This document shows, piece after piece, positions 55,838 through 64,000 of a DNA stretch of 64,000 bases (within the stretch, counting starts at the first letter, position 1; each line of letters starts with the position of its first letter). The notes beneath the pieces were generated by a model. It did no database searches and was not told the origin of the DNA. It saw nothing but the letters and a program-made list of their open reading frames with translations. Source of the stretch: Prinia subflava (Eukaryota > Chordata > Aves > Passeriformes > Cisticolidae); NCBI RefSeq assembly GCF_021018805.1, contig NC_086254.1, positions 4,885,001-4,949,000 of the forward strand, written 5' to 3'. A program made the position numbers and the translations under genes.

Positions 55838-56094
55838 GAGGAGAGAGGAGAGGAGAGGAGAGGAGAGGAGAGGAGAGGAGAGGAGAGGAGAGGAGAGGAG
55901 AGGAGAGGAGAGGAGAGGAGAGGAGAGGAGAGGAGAGGAGAGGAGAGGAGAGGAGAGGAGAGGAGAGGAGAGGAGAGGAGAGGAGAGGAGAGGAGAGGAG
56001 AGGAGAGGAGAGGAGAGGAGAGGAGAGGAGAGGAGAGGAGAGGAGAGGAGAGGAGAGGAGAGGAGAGGAGAGGAGAGGAGAGGAGAGGAGGAGG
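55838..56094 (+). repeat. 49 perfect copies of AGGAG, 257-nt pure purine tract
   Basis: 55846-56090 is exactly 49 uninterrupted copies of AGGAG. Purine-only sequence extends to 55838 and 56094. The absence of any interruption indicates recent expansion or homogenisation. The complementary strand reads as Ser-Pro-Leu-Leu-Ser repeats, which explains long open frames there that are not genes. Confidence 0.98.
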
Positions 56095-56221
56095 CACCTC
56101 CTTTGAAGGCCAGGAGGTTGCTCTGTGTCTCAGGCCCTGCCCACATGAATTGATAATGAACTGGTGTGTGTGCAGGTTTGGACAACACCTGCCTGTTCTC
56201 CTTGCTTTGTTTCTTGCTGCC

Positions 56222-56345
56222 TGGTTTTGGTTTTTTGTTTGTTAGGGGTTGGGGTTTTTTTGTTTGTTTTTGTTTTGTTGTGGGGGTTTTGGGGGGGGGG
56301 GGTTTTGGGGGGATTTTTGTTGGTTTGTTGTGTTTTGTTTTGTTT
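56222..56345 (+). repeat. G/T-only tract with long G runs
   Basis: 124 bp with only two bases other than G or T. It includes GGGGTTGGGG, GGGGGTTTT and a run of 12 G followed by TTTTGGGGGG. It satisfies a four-run G-quadruplex pattern on the + strand and lies about 130 bp from the AGGAG array. Confidence 0.95.
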
Positions 56346-58244
56346 CTGTTTGTCACCGGGGTCAGCAAGATTGATGCTGTTGATAGCTCTCAAGTGAAGC
56401 TGCAAAGTGCTGACATGATTGCCATTATACAGGAGTGGTGTCTCCATTCAGAGCAAAGCTGGAACCAATTGGGAAGAGAGAAAACCACATTGGTAATTGA
56501 ATACATTATTATAAACACAGCAATCATCCTGGTTGTTAATCTTCAGCATAGCTCCTGGGAAAAGTAAAACCTACTCAAAATATAGAATAAACACATCTCT
56601 ATTGTGCTTCCTGCAATTTTCATTCCCTTTATTGAATAGAAGGACATCAGTTGCCTTTATCAAAGACCATGTAATGCTATTTTCAATAGCCAGAAGGAAA
56701 TAAGTTGCTTGAGAAGCAGAGAATGGGCACATCACCTGTGCTCATTTCTAAGCCCAGAGCAGCTAAAACATTCTCCAAATACATCTCCCACTTGAATGCT
56801 GTTGCTGCAGAGCCAGTGTTCAGCTTTTCTTTTGCACAACATGCATGCCCTTTATATTGAGAAAGGCAGAGGGTTGCATTTCAATGCATATTCCATCACT
56901 AAATAATGCCTTTTTTGTCCAGATGCTACAGGTGGTTTGACAATGAAAGCAGGATATTGTTGTACTGGAGTGCCTGTTGGTTAATGTGCTTGGAGGGATA
57001 CACCAACAGCTGGGTAGAAAATAGTAAATTGGAGATTATTGGCCTGGTGGGCACATTCACTGTGTTTCCTGGCAATAAACCCTTCACAAGGCCATTTTAG
57101 GATGTTGTCTTACCCTCCCCAGCACCAGGTCAGACTGGGAAAGGCACAGATGATTTATTGAACTGGAGCATTTGTGCTGTGAGTGGAACAGCTCTGGCTT
57201 TCCCCTCTTTAGGGTGGGATTTTTCCCTGCTCCCTGCTCAGTCCCTGGGGGTTGCTGTTCCCACCAGGCAGGAGTGGGGCTCTGTCTCTGCTCTCCCTTT
57301 GATCTGTGCCTGTGCAGTGACACCTGTACACGGAATTCCGGCTGTGCTCTCTCCTTTTCAAGCTGACTTAAAGCTGTTGTGCTGAAGATAAACTGGGGGG
57401 AGTTAGAGAAAAGCTTTTATAGGTTCTTACACTGATGGACAGAGACAGAATAAATAAGGGGAATAAGGGCAGAAATCAATCAATACCTGATTTCTCCAAA
57501 TTACTGAGCTCCTCAGCTCTCACTGTGGATAAGGAGGAGATGCTGAGTGTCTCTGGAAAGAAGCCCCTAAAGATTAATCTGGAATATGAATGTTGAAACA
57601 GTAAAAATTCTGAACAGTCTCCAATTTTTGGAGGTTGTTTTTTGCTCTAAAGAAAACAAACACAGAGAAATCTGTGATTTTGGCAGTGGTCTAGTATGAG
57701 GGAAGATTGTTCATTTTGGAGTTGTAACTGCTCAAAACCTAAAGGGATTTTTCAAATGTGGTGTGGTGATTCTAATAAAAACAAAACAAAACCACCAAAA
57801 AGTCAGCAACCTCTCTCATATCCTTGACAAGGTATTTGTCCTTATTTTACACATTGTAACTGCAGTGATATTATTAAGCAAATTTAAATATTTGTGTGTA
57901 TATTTAGAAGCTCTTTAATCAAAGCACACACAATTCCTCCTGCTGATTCTTCAATTTAAAATAATGCCATTCCAATAGAAGAGAATGACACTTAAGATGC
58001 CTGCAAGTAAGGGTTCTAATTTTGGCTAAATCATCTATTTTAACTCCATAAGTAAAAATAGGTAAATCACAGTAAAGTTTTTATTTTACCAAATATCAAA
58101 CTACTACTACTATTATTATTTTATTATTATTGTTAAATATATAGAAATAAACGCTAGTTAGTTAGTTGAAGAAACGATTGTAGTAGAGCTTATGTCAGTT
58201 GTAGAAGCAGAATTAATAAGATTTGCTCCTTTTCTTTATACTTT

Positions 58245-58288
58245 GGAAGTATATAAAGTATATATTTGGTATATACTTATATACTTCC
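58245..58288. repeat. Perfect 12-bp inverted repeat beside the hexanucleotide array
   Basis: GGAAGTATATAA (58245-58256) and its exact reverse complement TTATATACTTCC (58277-58288) are separated by 20 bp of AT-rich sequence. Confidence 0.9.
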
Positions 58289-58293
58289 ATATA

Positions 58294-58386
58294 TAGATAT
58301 GGATATGGATATGGATATAGATATAGATATGGATATAGATATAGATATAGATATAGATATAGATATAGATATAGATATAGATATAT
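58294..58386. repeat. GATATA/GATATG hexanucleotide array
   Basis: About 15 units of GATATA or GATATG without frame slips. Frames on both strands give alternating Tyr-Leu or Tyr-Arg peptides, which are artefacts. Confidence 0.95.
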
Positions 58387-61300
58387 AAGTATATATTTGG
58401 AAGTTTTTATTTTATACTTTGTTATACATTTTTTCAAATAAAATTAAAAAAATAAATAAAAAGGAGGAGGCAAGTTCTGAAAAGCTTTCAGGTTCTGCTG
58501 CTGTTCCCTGGGAGCAGGGCAGCCTGTCCAGCATCCCCAGCCCTGCAGGAGCACAGCCTGTATCCCAATTTCCAAAGGAATGGAGCCCCCACGAGCCTGT
58601 GCTCTGTTCCACTGCCAGCCTGCTCGCAGCTCATCAGATCCCCTCCTAAATTAGCTTGGAAGCTGATGATTGACTTGGGCAGTAATTAACAGCATTAGAA
58701 ATCCCCGGCTTGTAGGGACTGGGAATGGCAGGAAAGGCAGGGAGAGAACACATTTGAGGGCTCAGGGTCTTCAGCCATGGCCGGGAGTGTCTTTAATCTG
58801 CATTTTCCTGCAGTTTGTGGGTGGGAGGTGAAGAGGGGACCCTGGAGGGGTGAGGGAGAGACCTGCAGATGTTGCAGGGTGAAGCAGCAATGGGGGGCAG
58901 CTAAAAATGCCCAGGTGGCACAGGTGACAACAGGAGCTGTCCAAAGAACTTCATGGGAATGATCAGTGGGAAGCAGGGCTTTGTTTGGGGCTTGGGGAGG
59001 ATGATTTTATCCTGACTTACCTCCATCAGCAGCTCTGGCCGTGAGGTGAAACTGCTGCCACCAGGGCAGGCTCTGCTCCGTGCAGGGAGGATTTCCTGAC
59101 AGAGGAATCCCACACACAATCACAAAAACGGGGCAGAATCCACCACTCCAGAGGCTGCTCCTTGGTTTCTTACAGCACCCAGTTCAAAGCTGCTTTTTGG
59201 AGCAAATCACTGTCATCCAAGTTCAGTAAATCTCCCTCGGATGATGTTTAATTGGGGAACAAATGAACTGGCAGCTGAAGTTCTGTGAGCAGGCTGCTCA
59301 AATGCTCAGCTCCTGGCAAGGGGAATGAACACCCAGAGCCCCAGAGCCCCACCTGCCCTGCAGGAATGTGTCCTGGAATCAGGGAAGTGCCACGATTTAC
59401 AGAGTTGGGAGTAAAATGAACTAAGTTGCCATTAATGAAACAACCATGTCCCAAAATGACTTGTAAAGGATGAATTAGGGTTTCTGCCAGTGCAGACCAC
59501 AAAGCCGCCAGTGGAATAAGTGAATGGAAAAGGATGCAGGGTTGGGTGTGAGATGCACATTCATGCTTGTGTTAGGATCAGGAAAACTGAGGGGATGGAA
59601 AGCCAGTGAGGAACTTGCTTTGTGTGCGAGGAGAGCAGCTTTCCTAAAAGAAAAACCTCTAAAGCTCCATCCAAATGTTTGGATCCTTGGGAAACAATGA
59701 TTTCATCAGTAAATCTAACTCAGAGTGCACCCAGAAGACCCCAAATGGGGACAGTTGCAGGGAACATTAGGTTTAACATGATGTGATTAATAAGGCTGCT
59801 GCTATCCCACATCTTATCAGCTGACTGTAACACTGTTTTGTATATTTGTTATCTCCATTCTGCATTGTGGTGTGGGTGGATAAATAGAAATACCATGGAG
59901 GCGACAGGAAACAAAACAAAAATAATCAAACATGTTTATCACTAGAGCATTAAAATGGCTGCTGTGGCAGACACCAGATGAATTATGCAATACATAACTT
60001 AATTCTCTGGGCCACAGATGTTTCATTTTTCCTGCAAGAAGCTGATTGAACCTTGAATGACAGTTTCAGGCAGTCTTTGATTGCTCTGTGGGTCACATGC
60101 TTGATATGACCTGCATTTGAGTTGCTTTCTACATGCTGTTGCTTTATAAAACATGTAAAATTGACACCGTGTTGGCTGCTCAAGGCCGAGTCAGGAGTAA
60201 TTCCATGGGTTTGATGTGCTTTGTGTGCAGGGAGGGGAGAGGGAAGGGCGCCTGGGTTTAAATTCTGCTGTGTTATTGAGTCAGCTGAAGTCAGGAGAGG
60301 GGAATTGCAGGAAGCTCTTTCAATTTGTACCAGAGGCACGAGGAAATTGGGAGTTTGCTGCATCCATGTCATCTCATCTTGCTGGGAAATTCTGTCACAT
60401 CAGGACTGGCTCCTGCCTCCCAGGGCAGGCTGGCAGTGCTGGGAGTGCTTGTCCAAAGCTGAGCACAAACACTTGGCACAGCCTGGAGGGTTTGTTCCCC
60501 ACCCTGAGGCTCCATCCTGCAAATCTGCTGGCCTTGTGCTGCTGCAGCACCTTCATCTCCGGGCCTCAGTGTGGGTGGGGTTCTGACATCAATAAAGACA
60601 TGAAAAATTAAAGATCAGAATGTTCTTGCTGTTCTCCATAAAGGCAGATTGAAGGACCACAGCAGAATGGAACTGCAGGCTCTCTGCTTGTGTCCCAGGG
60701 GAACCTGCAGCCTGCAGCCCACAGCTCCAGAGTTTCCAAACTTCCCACCAGCTCCCTCAGGAAATGGATTTTTAGACAAGATTATTTGTTTCTGCAAATT
60801 TCAGGTGAAAAAATCATCTTGAGTTTCAACACCTGCTTTGAACTCCTCTGTGGCCCAAAGGATTGGGACCAGTGCTCTGAGACGGGAGGAAACCCAGAAC
60901 AATCCAAATCTGGGCACTCCTAATTTCTGATTTTAATGCAACTGGCAGGGCTTTGCAGGGAAAAGGAAAAACGCTGTGAAAGAAAAATATCTGACCAGGA
61001 GAAAAAGGGATTTGTTGCATTTCTTTTCCTTTTTGTGACGGGTAGCATGATTGCTGGTCATGGAGTTCACAAGAGATCTGTTCCTAGGGAGAGAAAAACA
61101 CAATGAGAGCTGAGTAAGAGATTTTAAATGAAGGGTTAAACAGTCTGGGGAGCCAAAATTCATCGTGGCCATTCTGCAACATGTGCAAATATGTGCCACA
61201 TAAGAAAATAGTATTGCCATCAAATAAAAATGATGGATCATCTGTTTATATATTGTGGGGTGTTTTTTTTTTAATCCAACCAATACATCTTCCCTTTCTT

Positions 61301-64000
61301 CCAGCTGCTTACATTAAGAGTTCTCTGGTTTGCCAAGTGTGCCATGGTTGTGTGTGTGTGACACTGTGGGAATTGCAGCTCTGGGGTGCTGTGAGTTGAT
61401 GCTGTCTGTAACATATAATTCATATTTTTCCTCTTGCCTTTTATTGAGCATATCAATTAGTGTCACTCACATCAATTTCTCTCCAGAAATTATTAAGAAA
61501 ACACTGATGATCTTTAGAAACTGCTCCCTCGTGTATCGCTGGAATAAAGCTGATTTCTGTTGTCTTTAAAACTTTATAATTGCAAACATGATCGTTTTAT
61601 CCCTGAAATCCTGACTTAAAACATGAAGAGAAAACAAAGTGCTGTGCAGGTTTCCTTGGAAAGCACTTTCCATATGGACTGAAAGATGTTCTATTCCATA
61701 GGGTCTTTTCTCTCTAATGATTGAGAGGATTCTTGTTTTGTGGGGCACTGTTCAGTGTCTTGGCCTTTAGAAGCAGTTTCTTTAACCTTTTTCAATATTT
61801 GATGACCACTCGCCACCTTTCAAGTGCCCAAGCCTGGTTTATTTGCAGATCCTACCTGCAGCTGGTGTGGTTGATCCTGGTGTGCTCCATGAGGAATATT
61901 CCCTGGGATTTATTTCCCCAGCCAGAGGAACCCGGGATGGATTCTAACAAAACAACAAAAAAGATGGGAAAACCTTGGGGTCTCTGTGCTTTCTGCCCAG
62001 GGAGGAACTTGATTTAGTGCAGGGTGTGTGCACAGAGGGGTCTGGGCAGTGCCAGTGGACGTTTCCCCCTCCCTCATTAGTGCAGATGAGGTTGGGTGTG
62101 ATCTCCAGATCTCCTGAACCCTGCCTGCCTTTGATCTCTCCATTTAAACCTCCAGTTTTCACTGCTTAGCACAGAGGGGATTGTTTTTTTCTTCAATTCA
62201 GTTCCTAGGAAAGGAAACACCCCAGTTCATTACTAAACTTGGTGGATTTATGAATCCCCGAACAGAGAAATTCTTTTACAAGAGGCCTGGATTTATGTGA
62301 CACAGGAAAAAGGATTATCTGATCTGAAGATCCTTAGAGGGTTCCTCTGAAAGAAAATATTAACCTATAGCTCTTGCAATTTGAAAAGTAGATTTGTGAA
62401 CTTAGCAGTAAAAAGTGTGTGAGATCTTCCCCTTTGACATGTTATGCTGAAATCACTTTTTATTTTGTTCTTTGTACAGCCCTTCTGCCTAATATTCATC
62501 TTGAACTGGCAGTAAAGGTGAATTTATCCTCTGTGGATGTTTGTCAGATTGGAATAATTATGAATTCTAAAAAAAACATGTAAATGTGTGTACAGTGATA
62601 CTCATAAAGTACCAAAAATAAAATTAGTGGCTTTCTTATATTATCTTCCCTTGGAAACTTTCTAAGAAAGTGTTTGGTGGTTTTTTCTTTCCTAGAAATT
62701 AGGCAACAAATCCTGGGCACCTTGGCAGGTCAGTGAGGAGCAGGGATGAGATGAGGGCATCCCCAGCAGAGCTTAGGAAGTGCTTTGAATTTGGGTAGGG
62801 AGTTTGTCATCCCTCTGCTTTGCTTAAAGAAAAAAACAAAATTGAATATTCAAATGCTGGGATGCTCCTGTGCCCTGAGTGAGTGCCGTGATCATTGGGC
62901 TGCAGGCAATTCTGCCATTGTTTAGTGATCCGAAATTGCTTCCTAGACCCAGGAACCTTCCCTGATAAAAATTTCATTGAAACCTGAAAAAAACTCAGTG
63001 CACTGCCTTTTGCTCTGGGTTTTGCTTTTTTTTTTTCCTTTAAATGTTTTGGCCCCTGTTCTTCTTTTCTTCCCTTCCCCAATATCCCAAATAACCTCAC
63101 ATTTTTTGCCTTGTGCTGGGTTGCACTGCCTGTAGTTTCAGGAGGCTGAGCTGTTTACCTAATTTGGCCAAAATCTGCTCTGTGCCCATCACAGATATAC
63201 GTTACTAGGAGGGTTTTTCTCTTTTTTTTCCTTAATTAAACATAAATGCACATTAGTTGATAATGTCTGCTTTTAGTTTGAAATTGCCTGTGTAAATGTT
63301 TGGGTAATTAGAACATTTTAACAAGCCCCACTGGCTCCATATACCGTTTGCTCTGACTAGTAAACTTTTACATGTTTAGAAAGAAAACAAATGTGTGGGA
63401 AAAAACGTTGTTTGTTTTTTGCCAAACCAAAGTATTAATCTGCCCTGGTAGGGAAGTTTCTTGGCCACACCACTGACTGCAATTTCCAAAGTGTCATCTG
63501 TATTTTTCAGTCCTTCCATGTATAAAGAATCCAACAGCAGTTTCCTTCAAGGTTGAGTAAGTTTGAATGTTTAGGGGGCTGTAGCCACAAGATTTGGCAA
63601 ACCATTCACTTGTCATGTTAATAAAAAAGGAATTGTTTCTGCCTCTTTAAGCTAGTAGCTAAATGAAGGGCTTGGATCAACTGGATTTTAATCATAAAGT
63701 CCAGATTCTTCTTGCTTGCAAGTGAATAACTCTGTGGTGTTCAGGGTTTTCATCTGATTTAATTTTATTTAGAGGAAGACCTGAGCTTCTTCCCTGCTAC
63801 CAACCCTTGAATTTGCTGCCTTGTTATGCTGCTCAAACCTAATCGGTTTTCTTGATCTTAAAATGAAAATCGAGCCTTTCTGCACTTTTTATTTCCCATA
63901 AGCAATTGAATTGAAAAGTGGGGTGGTTTGGGGTGTTTTTTTCCAACTCCTTAAGTTGTTTTTTATAGATGGCATGTTAGCTTTGAGGGCTGTTTCATGA

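Noticed and set aside
55810..56368. Ser-Pro-Leu-Leu-Ser and Arg-Gly-Glu-Glu-Arg repeat proteins
   Set aside because: Translation of the AGGAG pentamer in several frames. Not coding.
58213..58441. Tyr-Leu / Tyr-Arg repeat peptides
   Set aside because: They come from the GATATA/GATATG hexamer, which has no stops in these frames.

Overview
The window is a vertebrate nuclear locus, most likely from a bird. It lies inside one gene on the + strand: CUX1 (CUT-like homeobox 1, also CDP/CUTL1, which shares its N-terminal exons with the Golgi protein CASP). Six short exons with GT-AG boundaries and fully compatible codon phases lie at 1924-1971, 16938-17016, 32096-32233, 35539-35662, 37698-37774 and 38460-38526. 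Together they encode 177 complete residues plus two bases of an unbroken coiled-coil-rich segment near the CUX1 N terminus. The first coding exons lie upstream of the window. The next exon, the CUT repeats and the homeodomain lie downstream of it. The bird assignment rests on six CR1 LINE 3' ends, the absence of recognisable mammalian Alu/B1/L1 families, and near identity of the exons to vertebrate CUX1.

Layout: 1-1923 is the end of an upstream intron. 1972-16937 is a 15.0 kb intron with two CR1 fragments, an 86-unit decamer minisatellite, a small 29-bp triplication and a possible reverse-strand LTR remnant. 17017-32095 is a 15.1 kb intron with the most structure: a ~0.4 kb inverted repeat around a 1.1 kb spacer, a 47-unit dodecamer array, a GC-rich block built on a 21-bp monomer with a 42-bp higher-order unit, a cluster of homeodomain-type TAAT/ATTA sites, and three CR1 copies. 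32234-35538, 35663-37697 and 37775-38459 are short introns. The second of these has a TG/TC microsatellite 11 nt inside its donor. 38527-64000 is at least 25.5 kb of one intron, holding a perfect 49-copy AGGAG array, a G/T tract next to it, a GATATA/GATATG array and possible ancient SINE traces.

I see no second gene, no RNA gene and nothing prokaryotic (no operons, CRISPR or IS elements). Most long reading frames are products of tandem repeats whose period is a multiple of 3 or whose unit lacks stops. The most notable unexplained structures are the long inverted repeat (likely an RNA hairpin in the CUX1 pre-mRNA), the concentration of long tandem arrays, and the palindrome-bearing TAAT cluster beside the GC-rich block, which looks like a candidate intronic regulatory element. 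These readings come from inspection; no alignment or database search was run.
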